A stretch of 64,000 nt of DNA from Sphingomonas beigongshangi (GCF_016820445.1 NZ_JADHDT010000007.1:186001-250000), one strand, 5' to 3'. Counted from the first letter of the stretch, positions 18,772 to 31,533 are shown. Made by a program: numbers and translations. The notes: generated from the letters alone by a model not told the origin.

Positions 18772-19438
18772 TGGCTGAAGCAGCACAGATTCCCGACGAG
18801 GCCGAGACCCGCGCACGCTGGGGCGGCTTCGCCTGGACCGAAGAGAACCAGAAGAAGGCGAACGCGATCCTCGCGCGCTACCCGGCGGGTCGCGAGCAGT
18901 CGGCGTCGATCCCGTTCCTCGATCTTGCCCAGCGGCAGGTCGGCGAGGAGACGCAGACGCAAGGCTGGCTGCCCGTGCCGGTGATCGAGTTCGTCGCGCG
19001 CCAGATCGGCGTCCCCTATATGCGCGTGTTCGAGGTCGCGACCTTCTACACGATGTTCAACCTGGCGCCGGTCGGCCGCTACCACGTGCAGGTCTGCGGT
19101 ACGACGCCGTGCATGCTGCGTGGCAGCGACGACGTGCTGGCGGCCTGCAAGAACAAGGGGCTGATCAAGGGCAAGACCACGCCCGACGGCCTGTTCACGC
19201 TGACCGAGGTCGAGTGCCTGGGTACCTGCGCCAATGCGCCGATGGTCCAGATCAACGACGACAATTACGAAGATCTGGACTATGATCGCACGATCGCGGT
19301 GCTGGAGGCGCTGGCCAAGGGCGAGCAGCCGAAGACCGGATCGACGATCGGCCGCCAGACGAGCTGCCCCGAGGGCGGCCCGACGACGCTGACGGCGATG
19401 GTCGAGGACAATCATGACTATCGCGGGGAGTGGGCCTG

Positions 19439-19439
<1 letters not shown>
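18771..19439 (+). CDS. nuoE: NADH-quinone oxidoreductase subunit E (24 kDa type)
   Basis: This 222-residue thioredoxin-like subunit of the NADH dehydrogenase module carries the [2Fe-2S] cluster N1a. Ligand cysteines are seen in [11 protein letters not shown] and in [11 protein letters not shown]. The C-terminus has about 40 extra, mostly polar residues after the core. ATG 18771 overlaps the nuoD stop, and the TGA overlaps the nuoF ATG (TGATG). Confidence 0.96.
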
Positions 19440-20739
<1,300 letters not shown>

Positions 20740-20743
<4 letters not shown>

Positions 20744-20991
20744 CCGACGAGCGTGCGGACTTGATGCTGGAGATCCTGAAGAAGATCCAGAACGACGTCG
20801 CTTTGTTGCGGCGCGAACAGGCATCGCTCGGAACGCGGATGCTCGCGATGGAGGATCATCAGCGTGGGATCATCACCTCGCTTTATGGGGTGACCACGTC
20901 CATTCATGGTGTCGAGGTCGACATCGCTCATCTCAAGGATCGCGTCGATCGCATCGAACGTCGGCTTGGGCTGACGGATACGGAACACTGA
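20740..20991 (+). CDS. Small coiled-coil protein encoded between nuoF and nuoG
   Basis: This 83-residue ORF starts [20 protein letters not shown] and continues as a charged helix with heptad-like repeats ([33 protein letters not shown]). It has no membrane segment and no cysteine, so it is not an iron-sulfur subunit. The ATG overlaps the nuoF TGA (ATGA) and the TGA lies 1 bp before the nuoG ATG, so it is firmly embedded in the operon. I do not know a function. An assembly factor or small accessory protein of complex I is a guess from position only. Proteins of this general look occur widely in alphaproteobacteria. Confidence 0.75.
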
Positions 20992-20992
20992 T

Positions 20993-23011
20993 ATGCCCAA
21001 GCTCAAAGTAGACGGGATCGAGGTCGAGGTACCGCAGGGCGCCACCGTCCTCCAGGCATGCGAGGCCGCGGGCAAGGAGATTCCGCGCTTCTGCTATCAC
21101 GAGCGGCTGTCGATCGCCGGCAATTGCCGCATGTGCCTGGTCGAGGTGAAGCCCGGACCGCCGAAGCCGCAGGCGTCGTGCGCGCTGCCCGCCGCCGACA
21201 ACCAGGAAGTGTTCACCACCACGCCGATGGTGAAGAACGCGCGCGAAGGCGTGATGGAGTTCCTGCTGATCAACCATCCGCTCGACTGCCCGATCTGCGA
21301 TCAGGGCGGCGAGTGCGACCTGCAGGACCAGTCCGTCGCCTATGGCAAAGGCCACAGCCGCTATACCGAGAACAAGCGCGCGGTGACCGAGAAGTATATG
21401 GGTCCGATCGTCAAGACGATCATGACCCGCTGCATCCAATGCACCCGCTGCGTCCGCTTCGCCGAAGAGGTCGCGGGGGTCGAGGAGATCGGCGCGATCT
21501 ATCGCGGCGAGGACATGCAGATCACCAGCTATCTCGAGCAGGCGGTGACCAGCGAGCTGAGCGGCAACGTCGTCGACCTGTGTCCGGTCGGCGCGCTGAC
21601 CAGCAAGCCCTATGCCTATGAGGCGCGGCCCTGGGAGCTGAAGAAGACGCTGACCATCGACGTGATGGACGCGGTCGGCACCAACATCCGCCTCGACAGC
21701 CGCGGCCGCCAGGTGCTGCGCTGCGTCCCGCGCATCAACGAGGACGTCAACGAGGAATGGGCGCACGACAAGACGCGCCATCATGTCGACGGCCTGGTGC
21801 GCCGTCGTCTCGACCGTCCCTATGTGCGGCGCGACGGCAAGCTCGCGCCGGTGAGCTGGGACGAGGCGTTCGCGGTGATCAAGGCCAAGGTCGATGCGGC
21901 CGGCTCGAACGTCGCCGCGGTCGCCGGCGACCTGGTCGATTGCGAGACGATGTATGCCGCCAAGGCGCTGCTCGCGAAGCTCGGTTCGACCAAGCTCGAG
22001 GGCCGGCAGACGGGCATGGACTATGACGTGTCCAGCCTGGGCGCGGTCAACTTCAACACGACGATCGCGGGCGTCGAGCGCGCGGACGCGATCCTGCTGG
22101 TCGGCACCAATTTGCGCTGGGAAGCGCCGCTGATCAACACGCGCATCCGCAAGGCGATCAAGAAGGGGGCGAAGGTCTACGGCATCGGCCCGGAAACCGA
22201 GCTGACCTACAAGGTCGAATGGCTGGGCAGCGAACTGTCGCTGCTCGGCGGTTTGCCGGAGGCGGTGGCCAAGGCGTTCACCGATGCCAAGGCGCCGATG
22301 GTGATCGTCGGTGGTGGCGCGCTGAAGGGTGGCCATGGCGCCGCGCTGGGCTTCGCCAGGCAGTTCAACCTGGTGCGCACGCTCGAGGACGGCACCGCAT
22401 GGAACGGCTTCAACGTCGTGCACATGGCGGCGAGCCGGATGGGCGGGCTGATGCTTGGCTATGCGCAGAAGGGCGGCATCGCGGATGTCGCGAACGCCGG
22501 GGTGACCTTCTTCCTGGGTGCGGACGAGGTGGATTTCACGCGGTTCGGCGGCTTCAAGGTCTATGTCGGCCACCATGGCGACATGGGCGCGCATCACGCC
22601 GACGTGATCCTGCCGGGCTCGACCTATGCCGAGAAGTCCGGCACCTGGGTCAACACCGAGGGTCGCGTGCAGCGCGGCGAGCGCGCGGTGTTCGCGCCGG
22701 GCGATGCGCGAGAGGACTGGACGATCTTCCGCGCCCTCTCGGAAGTGCTCGGCCACACGCTGCCGTTCGACAGCCTGTCCGGGCTGCGTGAGGCGATGGC
22801 GGCGGAGGTTCCGGCGCTGCGCAATATCGGCCAGCTCGCCGGCTACGAATGGAACCCGCCGGCGCTGGACGGCGCCGGGCAGGGGACGCTCGCGGGCTAT
22901 CCGATCAAGGATTTCTATCTGACCAACGCCATCTGCCGCGCATCCCCGACGATGCAGCGCTGCTCGGCCGAACTGGTCCATGGCGAGACGTTCGCGGAGG
23001 CGGCGGAGTGA
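20993..23011 (+). CDS. nuoG: NADH-quinone oxidoreductase subunit G
   Basis: This 672-residue iron-sulfur subunit of the peripheral arm has an N-terminal [2Fe-2S] ferredoxin domain ([18 protein letters not shown], then the cysteine of ASCALP). The His-Cys3 cluster region is [18 protein letters not shown], and a [4Fe-4S] motif [10 protein letters not shown] follows. The rest is a molybdopterin-oxidoreductase-like domain without cofactor residues, as is normal for NuoG. ATG 20993 lies 1 bp after the small ORF. The end overlaps nuoH (GTGA). Confidence 0.97.
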   Translation: MPKLKVDGIEVEVPQGATVLQACEAAGKEIPRFCYHERLSIAGNCRMCLVEVKPGPPKPQASCALPAADNQEVFTTTPMVKNAREGVMEFLLINHPLDCPICDQGGECDLQDQSVAYGKGHSRYTENKRAVTEKYMGPIVKTIMTRCIQCTRCVRFAEEVAGVEEIGAIYRGEDMQITSYLEQAVTSELSGNVVDLCPVGALTSKPYAYEARPWELKKTLTIDVMDAVGTNIRLDSRGRQVLRCVPRINEDVNEEWAHDKTRHHVDGLVRRRLDRPYVRRDGKLAPVSWDEAFAVIKAKVDAAGSNVAAVAGDLVDCETMYAAKALLAKLGSTKLEGRQTGMDYDVSSLGAVNFNTTIAGVERADAILLVGTNLRWEAPLINTRIRKAIKKGAKVYGIGPETELTYKVEWLGSELSLLGGLPEAVAKAFTDAKAPMVIVGGGALKGGHGAALGFARQFNLVRTLEDGTAWNGFNVVHMAASRMGGLMLGYAQKGGIADVANAGVTFFLGADEVDFTRFGGFKVYVGHHGDMGAHHADVILPGSTYAEKSGTWVNTEGRVQRGERAVFAPGDAREDWTIFRALSEVLGHTLPFDSLSGLREAMAAEVPALRNIGQLAGYEWNPPALDGAGQGTLAGYPIKDFYLTNAICRASPTMQRCSAELVHGETFAEAAE

Positions 23012-24057
23012 CCAATTTCTTCAACACCACCGTCGGCATGTCCTATGGCTGGGCATGGTTCGTCGCGACGATCGTCGGCATCCTGGTCATCGCGCTGCCG
23101 CTGATGCTTGCGGTGGCGATGATCATCTACGCCGATCGCAAGATCTGGGCGGCGATGGCGCTGCGCCGCGGCCCGAACGTCGTGGGGCCGCTCGGCCTGC
23201 TCCAGTCGTTCGCCGACGGCCTCAAGGTCTTCCTGCAGGAGACGATCGTCCCGGCCGCGGCGAACCGCGTGCTGTTCCTGCTCGCGCCGATCATCACCTT
23301 CACGGTCGCGCTGATCGTCTGGGCGGTGATCCCATTCCAGACCGGCGTCGTCGTCGCCGACATCAACGTCGGCCTGCTCTACGTGCTCGCGGCCTCGTCG
23401 CTCGGCGTCTACGGCATCATCCTGTCCGGCTGGGCGTCCAACTCCAAATATCCCTTCTACTCCGCGCTGCGTGCCGCGGCGCAGATGGTAAGCTATGAGG
23501 TCGCGATCGGTTTCGTGCTGATCTCGGTGGTGCTGTGGTCGGGTACCTTCAACCTGTCGGGCATCGTCATGGCGCAGCAGGGCCATGGCCTGGGCTGGAT
23601 CAACGGCTTCTGGATCAACCCGCTGCTGTTCCCGATGGCGGTGGTGTTCTTCATCTCGGCGCTCGCCGAAACGCAGCGTGCGCCCTTCGACCTGACCGAA
23701 GCGGAGAGCGAGCTCGTCGCCGGCTATCAGACCGAGTACAGCTCGATGAGCTTCGCGCTGTTCTGGCTGGGTGAATATGCCAACGTCATCCTGATGTGCG
23801 CGCTCAACGCGACGCTGTTCTGGGGCGGCTGGCTGCCGCCGCTCAACGTCGGGTGGATGTATGCGGTGCCGGGGATTATCTGGCTGCTCGCCAAGATGCT
23901 GTTCTTCTTCTTCGTGTTCAGCTGGGTGAAGGCGACGGTGCCGCGCTACCGCTACGACCAGCTGATGCGGCTGGGGTGGAAGGTGTTCCTGCCGCTGTCG
24001 CTGTTCTGGGTGTTCCTGGTGTCGGGCGTGCTGATGTGGATGCGCGTGCCGGTGTGA
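23008..24057 (+). CDS. nuoH: NADH-quinone oxidoreductase subunit H
   Basis: This 349-residue membrane subunit, homologous to ND1, links the peripheral arm to the proton-pumping arm. It has about eight or nine helices. Conserved pieces are [21 protein letters not shown], the quinone-channel loop [24 protein letters not shown], and the C-terminal [22 protein letters not shown] 23008 overlaps the nuoG stop. Its own TGA overlaps the GTG of a 43-codon ORF. Confidence 0.96.
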   Translation: MTNFFNTTVGMSYGWAWFVATIVGILVIALPLMLAVAMIIYADRKIWAAMALRRGPNVVGPLGLLQSFADGLKVFLQETIVPAAANRVLFLLAPIITFTVALIVWAVIPFQTGVVVADINVGLLYVLAASSLGVYGIILSGWASNSKYPFYSALRAAAQMVSYEVAIGFVLISVVLWSGTFNLSGIVMAQQGHGLGWINGFWINPLLFPMAVVFFISALAETQRAPFDLTEAESELVAGYQTEYSSMSFALFWLGEYANVILMCALNATLFWGGWLPPLNVGWMYAVPGIIWLLAKMLFFFFVFSWVKATVPRYRYDQLMRLGWKVFLPLSLFWVFLVSGVLMWMRVPV

Positions 24058-24185
24058 GCCGGGTAAGTGCCTTGATCGTGCGCGCGGGGCTTGACCCCGC
24101 CGCACTCCGGCGTCGCGCGTTGGGCGGCGTCATCATCGGATTGACGGTCGTGGCCATCGACCGGGTTATGGGGTTTGGATCGTGA
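24054..24185 (+). CDS. Tiny 43-residue ORF coupled to nuoH and nuoI
   Basis: The frame opens at GTG 24054 within the nuoH stop (GTGA) and closes at TGA 24183-24185 within the nuoI GTG (GTGA). It therefore fills the gap exactly and has both overlaps typical of this operon. The product begins [20 protein letters not shown], followed by one hydrophobic stretch [19 protein letters not shown] that could span the membrane. No family was recognised. It could be a real small membrane protein, or only a bridging frame that keeps ribosomes moving from nuoH to nuoI. Confidence 0.5.
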   Translation: MSRVSALIVRAGLDPAALRRRALGGVIIGLTVVAIDRVMGFGS

Positions 24186-24667
24186 GCGTCGCACAGATCG
24201 TCAAATCGTTCACGCTTTGGGAGTTCGTGAAGGCGCACGCCCTCACGCTGAAGTATTTCTTCAAGCCCAAGGCGACGATCAATTATCCGTTCGAGCGGAA
24301 CCCTGTGAGCCCGCGGTTCCGCGGCGAGCATGCGCTGCGCCGCTATCCCAACGGCGAGGAACGCTGCATCGCGTGCAAGCTGTGCGAGGCGGTGTGCCCG
24401 GCGCAGGCGATCACGATCGAGGCGGAGCCGCGCGACGACGGCAGCCGCCGCACGACGCGTTACGACATCGACATGACCAAGTGCATCTATTGCGGGCTGT
24501 GCCAGGAGGCCTGCCCGGTCGATGCGATCGTCGAGGGGCCGAACTACGAATTCTCGACCGAGACGCGCGAAGAGCTGATCTACGACAAGGCGAAGCTGCT
24601 CGACAACGGCGACCGTTGGGAGCGCGCGATCGCGGCGAACCTTGCCGCCGATGCGCCGTACCGTTAA
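24182..24667 (+). CDS. nuoI: NADH-quinone oxidoreductase subunit I
   Basis: This 161-residue ferredoxin-like subunit has two [4Fe-4S] clusters (N6a, N6b). Both CxxCxxCxxxCP motifs are intact: [12 protein letters not shown] and [12 protein letters not shown]. The GTG start at 24182 overlaps the 43-codon ORF. nuoJ starts 45 bp later, the largest gap inside the operon. Confidence 0.97.
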   Translation: MSVAQIVKSFTLWEFVKAHALTLKYFFKPKATINYPFERNPVSPRFRGEHALRRYPNGEERCIACKLCEAVCPAQAITIEAEPRDDGSRRTTRYDIDMTKCIYCGLCQEACPVDAIVEGPNYEFSTETREELIYDKAKLLDNGDRWERAIAANLAADAPYR

Positions 24668-24712
24668 TGCGCGCCGCACCGCTCATCCCGGCTTAAGGGG
24701 GCCGACCAAATC

Positions 24713-25324
24713 GTGATCCAGGCTCTAGCCTTCTACCTGTTCGCCATCGTCGTGATCGGCTCGGGTGCGATGACCATATCGTCGCGCAATCCGGTCCATT
24801 CGGTGATGTGGCTGATCCTCGCCTTCTTCAACGCCGCGGGCCTGATGGTCCTGGTCGGGGCGGAGTTCATCGCCATGCTGCTCGTCATCGTCTATGTCGG
24901 TGCGGTCGCGGTGCTGTTCCTGTTCGTGGTGATGATGCTCGACATCGAGGTCGCGCAGATGCGCGCCGGATTCGCGCGTTACCTGCCGCTCGGCCTCGCG
25001 CTCGCGGTCGGCCTGGCGGCGGAGATCATCATCGCGGTCGGCGCGTGGAGCGCGGGGGGCGTCAAGCTGTCGCAGCGGATCGCGCCGATCGAGGGCAACG
25101 TGCCCAACATCCAGGCGATCGGCAATCTGCTCTACACGCGCTATCTGTTCGTGTTCGAGGGCGCGGGCTTCGTGCTGCTCGTCGCGATGATCGGCGCGAT
25201 CGTGCTGACGCATCGCCAGCGTGGCGGCGTGCGCGGCCAGAACATCAGCCGCCAGAACGCGCGCCGTCCGCAGGACGCGACGCGCAACGTCCAGCCGCCG
25301 GTCGGCGAGGGGGTCCAGCTGTGA
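24713..25324 (+). CDS. nuoJ: NADH-quinone oxidoreductase subunit J
   Basis: This 203-residue membrane subunit, homologous to ND6, has five helices and the conserved stretches [20 protein letters not shown], the glutamate in [29 protein letters not shown], and [15 protein letters not shown]. The C-terminal 35 residues ([17 protein letters not shown]...) are polar and variable. GTG 24713 starts the frame; the stop overlaps the nuoK GTG (GTGA). Confidence 0.94.
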   Translation: MIQALAFYLFAIVVIGSGAMTISSRNPVHSVMWLILAFFNAAGLMVLVGAEFIAMLLVIVYVGAVAVLFLFVVMMLDIEVAQMRAGFARYLPLGLALAVGLAAEIIIAVGAWSAGGVKLSQRIAPIEGNVPNIQAIGNLLYTRYLFVFEGAGFVLLVAMIGAIVLTHRQRGGVRGQNISRQNARRPQDATRNVQPPVGEGVQL

Positions 25325-25629
25325 CCATCGGTCTCATCCACTATCTGGTCGTCGCGGCCATCCTGTTTACCATGGGGGTGCTCGGCATCTTCCTCAATCG
25401 GAAGAACCTGATCGTCATCCTGATGGCGATCGAGCTGATCCTGCTGGCGGTGAACATCAACCTCGTCGCGTTCTCGGCCTTCCTCCACGATCTGGTGGGG
25501 CAGGTGTTCGCGATGTTCGTGCTGACCGTCGCCGCGGGCGAGGCGGCGATCGGGCTCGCGATCCTGGTGATCTATTTCCGTGGCCGCGGCACGATCGCGG
25601 TCGACGACGTCAACCGGATGAAGGGGTAA
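25321..25629 (+). CDS. nuoK: NADH-quinone oxidoreductase subunit K
   Basis: This 102-residue three-helix subunit is homologous to ND4L. The two membrane glutamates needed for proton transfer are seen in [13 protein letters not shown] and [18 protein letters not shown] 25321 overlaps the nuoJ stop. The length is typical. Confidence 0.96.
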   Translation: MTIGLIHYLVVAAILFTMGVLGIFLNRKNLIVILMAIELILLAVNINLVAFSAFLHDLVGQVFAMFVLTVAAGEAAIGLAILVIYFRGRGTIAVDDVNRMKG

Positions 25630-25636
25630 TCGGCAG

Positions 25637-27802
25637 GTGACGTCCATCCTGTTCATTGTTTTCCTGCCGCTGCTCGCAGCGGCGGTGGCCGGGCTCGGCA
25701 ACAAGGCGATCGGCTTCGTCCCGGCCAAGCTGGTGACGACGGGCGCGCTGTTCGTCTCGTGCCTGCTGTCCTGGCCGATCTTCCTCGGCTTCCTGTCGGG
25801 CGCGAACAGCGCGACGGTGGTGCCGGTGTTCCAGTGGATCGTCAGCGGCGACATGAATGTCGCCTGGTCCCTGCGCGTCGACCAGCTGACCGCGATCATG
25901 CTCGTCGTGATCACCAGCGTCTCGGCGCTCGTCCACCTCTATAGCTGGGGCTATATGAGCGAGGACCCGGACCAGCCGCGCTTCTTCGCCTATCTGTCGC
26001 TGTTCACCTTCGCGATGCTGATGCTGGTGACCGCGGACACCTTGGTCCAGATGTTCTTCGGCTGGGAGGGCGTCGGTCTCGCCAGCTACCTGCTGATCGG
26101 CTTCTGGTTCCGCAAGCCGAGCGCCAATGCCGCCGCGATCAAGGCGTTCGTCGTCAACCGCGTCGGCGACCTCGGCTTCATGCTCGGCATCTTCGGCACC
26201 TTCCTCGTCTTCGGCACCGTGTCGATCCCGGCGATCCTGGCGGCGGCGCCGACCATGGCGGGATCGACGATCGGCTTCCTCGGCTATCGCTTCGACACGA
26301 TGACGGTGCTGTGCCTGCTGCTGTTCGTCGGCGCGATGGGCAAGTCGGCGCAGCTCGGCCTGCACACCTGGCTGCCGGACGCGATGGAGGGCCCGACCCC
26401 GGTGTCGGCGCTGATCCACGCGGCGACGATGGTCACCGCGGGCGTCTTCATGGTCTGCCGCCTGTCGCCGATGTTCGAGATGTCGCCGACCGCGCTGCAT
26501 TTCGTCACCACGATCGGCGCCGCGACCTGCCTGTTCGCCGCGACGGTGGGCATGGTGCAGACCGACATCAAGCGCGTCATCGCCTATTCGACCTGTTCGC
26601 AGCTCGGCTACATGTTCTTCGCCGCCGGCGTCGGCGCCTATGGCGCGGCGATGTTCCACCTGTTCACGCACGCCTTTTTCAAGGCGCTGCTGTTCCTCGG
26701 CGCGGGATCGGTGATCCATGCGATGCACCACGAGCAGGACATGCGCTATTACGGCGGCCTGCGCAAAAGCATCCCGCTCACCTTCTGGGGCATGATGGCC
26801 GGCACGCTGGCGATCACCGGCGTCGGCATCCCCGCGCTGTTCGGCAATCCGCTCGCGATCGGCTTCGCCGGCTTCCATTCGAAGGACGCGATCATCGAGG
26901 CGAGCTGGGCGGCGGGCGAGCCGGGCGTGTGGTTCGTCGGCGTGCTCGTCGCGGCGATCACCAGCTTCTATTCGTGGCGCCTGATGTTCCTGACCTTCTG
27001 GGGCAAGCCGCGCTGGGCCGCGTCGGAGCATATCCAGCACGCGCTGCACGATGCGCATGGCCACGGCCATGACGATCATGCCCATGCCGACCACGCCCAC
27101 GTCGCCCACGCGCGTGACGCGCATGGTCATGACGCCCACCATCCGAGCGAGGCGCACGGCAATCCGGCGCAGGCCGAAGACGCGGGCGACCGCCCGTCCG
27201 AGCACGGCCCCGCGCAGCAGGACCTGCCCGCCGGGACCGGCGGCTACCATCCGCACGAGAGCCCGCTGGTCATGCTCATCCCGCTGATCGTGCTGTCGAT
27301 CGGGGCGATCGCCGCGGGCTTCGTCTTCCACGGCTTCTTCATCGAGCCGAGCGCGGGCGAGGGCTTTTGGAAGGGCGACATCGCGTTCCGCGAGCATCTG
27401 ATGCACGCGATGCACGGTGTGCCGGTGGCCATCAAGCTGTCGGCGACGATCGCGATGCTGCTCGGTTTGGTCACCGCCTGGTATGCCTATATCAAGGCGC
27501 CGAGCTTCCCGAAGGCGGTGTCGGACCAGTTCCGGATCCTGTACCGCTTCCTGCTCCACAAATATTATTTCGACGAGCTGTATACCCTGCTCTTCGTCCG
27601 CCCCGCCTTCGCGATCGGCCGCCTGCTGTGGCATCGCGGTGACGAGAAGACGATCGACCGGTTCGGGCCGAACGGCTCGGCCTGGGCGGTGCAGCTCTCC
27701 AGCCGGATCGCCGGCCGGCTTCAGAACGGATATGTCTATACCTATGCCTTCGTCATGCTGATCGGGCTGACCGCGGCCGTTACCTGGGCGATCGCGAAAT
27801 GA
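25637..27802 (+). CDS. nuoL: NADH-quinone oxidoreductase subunit L, with a histidine-rich insert
   Basis: This is a 721-residue antiporter-like subunit; E. coli NuoL has 613. The proton-channel core is normal ([60 protein letters not shown]). At about residues 467-545 it carries an extra polar loop with about nineteen histidines, alternating with Asp, Ala and Gly (27030-27265). The C-terminal lateral helix region and last membrane helix follow. GTG 25637 was chosen, 7 bp after nuoK. The insert may bind metal ions on one face of the membrane, but no function is shown. Confidence 0.95.
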   Translation: MTSILFIVFLPLLAAAVAGLGNKAIGFVPAKLVTTGALFVSCLLSWPIFLGFLSGANSATVVPVFQWIVSGDMNVAWSLRVDQLTAIMLVVITSVSALVHLYSWGYMSEDPDQPRFFAYLSLFTFAMLMLVTADTLVQMFFGWEGVGLASYLLIGFWFRKPSANAAAIKAFVVNRVGDLGFMLGIFGTFLVFGTVSIPAILAAAPTMAGSTIGFLGYRFDTMTVLCLLLFVGAMGKSAQLGLHTWLPDAMEGPTPVSALIHAATMVTAGVFMVCRLSPMFEMSPTALHFVTTIGAATCLFAATVGMVQTDIKRVIAYSTCSQLGYMFFAAGVGAYGAAMFHLFTHAFFKALLFLGAGSVIHAMHHEQDMRYYGGLRKSIPLTFWGMMAGTLAITGVGIPALFGNPLAIGFAGFHSKDAIIEASWAAGEPGVWFVGVLVAAITSFYSWRLMFLTFWGKPRWAASEHIQHALHDAHGHGHDDHAHADHAHVAHARDAHGHDAHHPSEAHGNPAQAEDAGDRPSEHGPAQQDLPAGTGGYHPHESPLVMLIPLIVLSIGAIAAGFVFHGFFIEPSAGEGFWKGDIAFREHLMHAMHGVPVAIKLSATIAMLLGLVTAWYAYIKAPSFPKAVSDQFRILYRFLLHKYYFDELYTLLFVRPAFAIGRLLWHRGDEKTIDRFGPNGSAWAVQLSSRIAGRLQNGYVYTYAFVMLIGLTAAVTWAIAK

Positions 27803-29328
27803 GCGGCTTTCCCATCCTGTCGTTGATGCTGGCGGTCCCCGCGATCGCCGCCATCGCCTGTCTCTTCTTGTCGCCGCAGGGCGCGCGGATGACCGCGCTG
27901 GTCGCGACGCTGATCGACTTCGCGCTCGGCATCCTGCTGTGGACGAATTACGACATCGGCGGCGCGCAATGGCAGTTCGTCGAATACCAGCCGGTGTTCG
28001 GGCGCTTCGCCTGGGCGCTGGGGATCGACGGCTTCGCGCTGCTGCTGATCATGCTCAGCGTGTTCCTGATGCCGATCTGCATCGGGGCGAGCTGGCGGTC
28101 GGTGACCAACCGCGTGCCCGAATATATGGCGGCCTTCCTGTTCACGGAGGTGCTGATGATCGGCACCTTTGCGGCACAGGACCTGTTCCTGTTCTACATC
28201 TTCTTCGAAGCCGGCCTGATCCCGATGTTCCTGATCATCGGCATCTGGGGCGGGGTGAACCGCATCTACGCGTCGTACAAGTTCTTCCTGTACACGTTGC
28301 TCGGTTCGGTCGTGATGTTCATCGCGATGCTCTACATGGCGCGCGCGGCGGGCACGACGCGCATCCCCGAGCTGATGGCGTACGACTTCCCCGCGCATGT
28401 CCAGACATGGCTGTGGCTCGCCTTCTTCGCCTCCTTCGCGGTGAAGATGCCGATGTGGCCGGTGCACACCTGGCTGCCCGACGCGCACGTGCAGGCGCCG
28501 ACGGCCGGTTCCGTCATCCTGGCGGGCGTGCTGCTCAAGCTCGGCGGCTATGGCTTCCTGCGCTTCAGCCTGCCGATGTTCCCCGAGGCGTCGGGCCAGC
28601 TGACCTGGCTGATCTTCCTCCTGTCGGGCATCGCGGTCGTCTACACGAGCCTCGTCGCGCTGGTGCAGTCGGACATGAAGAAGCTGATCGCCTATAGCTC
28701 CGTGGCGCACATGGCGATCGTGACCATCGGCCTCTATGCCTTCAACCGGCAGGGGATCGAGGGCGCGATGATCATGATGCTCAGCCACGGGCTGGTGTCG
28801 GGCGCGCTGTTCCTGTGCGTCGGCGTCATCTACGACCGGCTGCACACCCGCGAGATCGCGCGCTACGGCGGTCTGGCGATCAACATGCCGCGCTACGCCC
28901 TGTTCTTCCTGTTCTTCACCATGGCATCGATCGGCCTGCCGGGGACGAGCGGCTTCGTCGCCGAATTCCTCAGCCTGATGGGCACGTACCAGGTGTCGAC
29001 CTGGACGGCGCTGATCTGCACCACCGGCATCATCCTCGGCGCGGCCTACATGCTGTACCTGTACCGCCGCGTCGTGTTCGGCGAGATCAAGTCGGACGAC
29101 GTCCGCGAGATGCAGGACCTGTCGGGGCGCGAGCTCTGGCTGCTTGCACCGGTCGCCGCCGTGGCGCTCTGGATGGGCGTGTACCCCGAGAGCTTCATGG
29201 CGCCGATGCGCAAGGATGTCGGCGTGCTGCTCGCCCGGATCGACCGCGCGGCGCCGCCGAGCGACTCCAAACCCACCGCCGGCAAGCCTGCCGCGCCTGT
29301 TCACGCTGCAGCCGAGGGCGCGCACTGA
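27799..29328 (+). CDS. nuoM: NADH-quinone oxidoreductase subunit M
   Basis: This 509-residue antiporter-like proton-pumping subunit is homologous to ND4. Key pieces are [21 protein letters not shown] with the conserved glutamate, [23 protein letters not shown], and [14 protein letters not shown]. The C-terminal 30 residues are Pro- and Ala-rich. ATG 27799 overlaps the nuoL stop (ATGA); the stop overlaps the nuoN ATG (TGATG). Confidence 0.96.
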   Translation: MSGFPILSLMLAVPAIAAIACLFLSPQGARMTALVATLIDFALGILLWTNYDIGGAQWQFVEYQPVFGRFAWALGIDGFALLLIMLSVFLMPICIGASWRSVTNRVPEYMAAFLFTEVLMIGTFAAQDLFLFYIFFEAGLIPMFLIIGIWGGVNRIYASYKFFLYTLLGSVVMFIAMLYMARAAGTTRIPELMAYDFPAHVQTWLWLAFFASFAVKMPMWPVHTWLPDAHVQAPTAGSVILAGVLLKLGGYGFLRFSLPMFPEASGQLTWLIFLLSGIAVVYTSLVALVQSDMKKLIAYSSVAHMAIVTIGLYAFNRQGIEGAMIMMLSHGLVSGALFLCVGVIYDRLHTREIARYGGLAINMPRYALFFLFFTMASIGLPGTSGFVAEFLSLMGTYQVSTWTALICTTGIILGAAYMLYLYRRVVFGEIKSDDVREMQDLSGRELWLLAPVAAVALWMGVYPESFMAPMRKDVGVLLARIDRAAPPSDSKPTAGKPAAPVHAAAEGAH

Positions 29329-30773
29329 TGGATTACGCCGCCAATCTCGCCATGACGCTGCCCGAGGTGATCCTCGGGGTCGGTGCCATCGTCCTGATGC
29401 TCGTCGCCGCCTGGGGCGGTCAGGGCTCGACCCGTGCCATCTCCTGGGCCGCCGTCGCGATCCTGGCCGGCGCCTGCGTCGCCGTGGCCGGTCCCGCGTC
29501 GGGCGGCGGCATGGCCTTCGACGGCCTGTACCGCGCCGATGCGTTCGCCGGCTTCGCCAAGCTGTTGATGTTCCCGGCCGCAGCGATCGCCATCCTGATG
29601 GCACCCGGCTTCTTCCAGCGCACCAGCGGCGACGATCTGCGTCCCGAATATCCGGTGCTGATCCTGCTCTCCGCGGCGGGCATGGGCATCATGGTGTCGG
29701 CCGCCGACCTGCTGACGCTGTACGTCGGCCTCGAACTGCAGAGCCTCGCGGCCTATGTGCTGGCGAGCTTCATGCGCCGCGATACGCGCTCGGCCGAAGC
29801 GGGCCTCAAATATTTCGTGCTGGGCGCGCTGGCGAGCGGCATCCTGCTCTACGGCATCAGCCTGGTCTACGGCTTCGCGGGCACGACGCTGTTCGACGGC
29901 ATCGCGCAGGCCTATGCCGGTCCGCGCTCGCTCGGCCTGCTCTTCGGGCTGGTCTTCGTCTTCGCCGGTCTGGCCTTCAAGATCTCGGCTGTGCCGTTCC
30001 ACATGTGGACGCCGGACGTCTACGAGGGTGCGCCGACGCCGGTGACGGCCTTCTTCGCCTCCGCACCCAAGGTCGCGGCGATGGGCCTCGCGGTCCGCGT
30101 CGCGGTGGAGGCGATGGGCCCGGCGACCGACCAGTGGCGCCAGATCGTGATCTTCGCCGCGCTCGCGTCGATCATCCTGGGTGCGGTGGCGGCGGTCGGT
30201 CAGACCAACATCAAGCGCCTGCTCGCCTATTCGTCGATCAACAACGTCGGCTTCGCGCTGATCGGCCTGGCGGCCGGCACTCCCACGGGCGTGTCCGCCG
30301 TGCTGGTCTATCTGACCATCTATGTCGTCATGACTCTGGGCTCGTTCCTCGTCGTGCTGCAGATGCGCGACGCGGACGGCCAGCCGGTGGAGAGCATCGC
30401 CGCGCTGAGCGGCCTGTCGCGGACGCGGCCGGGCCTCGCCTTCGCGCTGATGATGTTCATGCTGAGCCTCGCCGGCATTCCGCCGCTGTTCGGCTTCTAT
30501 GCCAAGTTCGCGGTGTTCGACGCGGCGATCGCGGCAGGGCTCTTCCCGCTGGCGGTGATCGGCTATGTCGCCTCGGTCATCGGCGCCTATTACTACCTGC
30601 GCGTCGTCAAGACGATGTACTTCGACGAGCCGGCGCCGGCGTTCGGCGCGGGCGACAGCAAGCTCGAAGGCGGCCTGATCGTCGTCACGGCGGCGTTCAT
30701 CTCGCCGCTCGGCTATCTGCTGATCGCACCGCTCAGCGCGTGGACGATGGCGGCGGCACAGGCGCTGTTCTGA
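29328..30773 (+). CDS. nuoN: NADH-quinone oxidoreductase subunit N
   Basis: This 481-residue antiporter-like subunit is homologous to ND2 and is the last nuo gene. Visible are LTLYVGLELQSLAAYVLASFMR, the lysine-bearing FKISAVPFHMWTPDVYEGAPTPVTAF, and the C-terminal GIPPLFGFYAKFAVF. The ATG overlaps the nuoM stop. birA begins 14 bp after the nuoN stop on the same strand. Confidence 0.96.
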   Translation: MDYAANLAMTLPEVILGVGAIVLMLVAAWGGQGSTRAISWAAVAILAGACVAVAGPASGGGMAFDGLYRADAFAGFAKLLMFPAAAIAILMAPGFFQRTSGDDLRPEYPVLILLSAAGMGIMVSAADLLTLYVGLELQSLAAYVLASFMRRDTRSAEAGLKYFVLGALASGILLYGISLVYGFAGTTLFDGIAQAYAGPRSLGLLFGLVFVFAGLAFKISAVPFHMWTPDVYEGAPTPVTAFFASAPKVAAMGLAVRVAVEAMGPATDQWRQIVIFAALASIILGAVAAVGQTNIKRLLAYSSINNVGFALIGLAAGTPTGVSAVLVYLTIYVVMTLGSFLVVLQMRDADGQPVESIAALSGLSRTRPGLAFALMMFMLSLAGIPPLFGFYAKFAVFDAAIAAGLFPLAVIGYVASVIGAYYYLRVVKTMYFDEPAPAFGAGDSKLEGGLIVVTAAFISPLGYLLIAPLSAWTMAAAQALF

Positions 30774-30787
30774 TCGTTTCACCGCCC

Positions 30788-31486
30788 GTGTCGATCCGTA
30801 CCATCGTCGAGACGGGATCGACCAACGCCGATCTTCTCCACCTCGCCGCGCACGGCGCGCGGGAGGGCGAGTGGCTCCGTGCCGAGCGGCAGGTGGCAGG
30901 GCGGGGCCGGCAGGGGCGCGTGTGGGAATCGCCCGCGGGCAATCTGTACGCCAGCACGCTCGTCCGACTGCGAGCCGGCGACCCGCCGGCGGCGTCGCTG
31001 GCGCTGCTCGCGGCGGTGGCGCTGCACGAGGCGCTTTCCCTCTATGTGCCGGGCAGGGCCATGCTGAAATGGCCCAACGACGTGATGGTCGACGGCGCGA
31101 AGCTGGCGGGTATCCTGCTCGAACGGAGCGGCGATGCGGTCGTGATCGGTATCGGTGTCAATGTCGCGCATCACCCGGTCTTGCCCGACCGACGCACCAC
31201 CAGCCTGGCGGCGCAGGATTGCGCGATCGGCGCGGCGACGCTGGTGGAGGTGCTGGCCGACGTCCTCGCGCGGTGGATCACCCGCTGGCGGGACGAAGGG
31301 TTCGATGTCGTTCGACGCGCCTGGCTCGCAGCGGCGCATCCGGTCGGGACGGCCCTGTCGGTGCGGGATGGCGAGACCCGGCTGGAGGCTTTGTTCGACG
31401 GTCTCGACGCCGATGGCGCGCTGGTCCTGCGCTTGGCTGACGGTACCCGGCGTGTCATGCACGCCGGCGACGTATTCCTGCCGTGA
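30788..31486 (+). CDS. birA: Biotin--[acetyl-CoA-carboxylase] ligase (no DNA-binding domain)
   Basis: This 232-residue enzyme attaches biotin to the biotin carboxyl carrier protein. The biotinyl-AMP site is visible as GSTNAD, GRGRQGRVWESPAGNLYAS and LKWPNDVMVDGAKLAGILLE with the catalytic lysine. There is no N-terminal helix-turn-helix, so it should not repress biotin genes. GTG 30788 is the most likely start, because upstream codons fall into nuoN. The nuoN, birA, coaX, RNase J order is common in alphaproteobacteria. Confidence 0.9.
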   Translation: MSIRTIVETGSTNADLLHLAAHGAREGEWLRAERQVAGRGRQGRVWESPAGNLYASTLVRLRAGDPPAASLALLAAVALHEALSLYVPGRAMLKWPNDVMVDGAKLAGILLERSGDAVVIGIGVNVAHHPVLPDRRTTSLAAQDCAIGAATLVEVLADVLARWITRWRDEGFDVVRRAWLAAAHPVGTALSVRDGETRLEALFDGLDADGALVLRLADGTRRVMHAGDVFLP

Positions 31487-31533
31487 GGGCAATCGGGCGG
31501 CGCGGGCCGCCGCAAGGGAAGGTGGCGTAGGCG

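Noticed and set aside
27030..27265. A possible CRISPR-like or tandem DNA repeat in nuoL
   Set aside because: The apparent repeats come from His/Asp/Ala codons; there are no fixed-length units or spacers.
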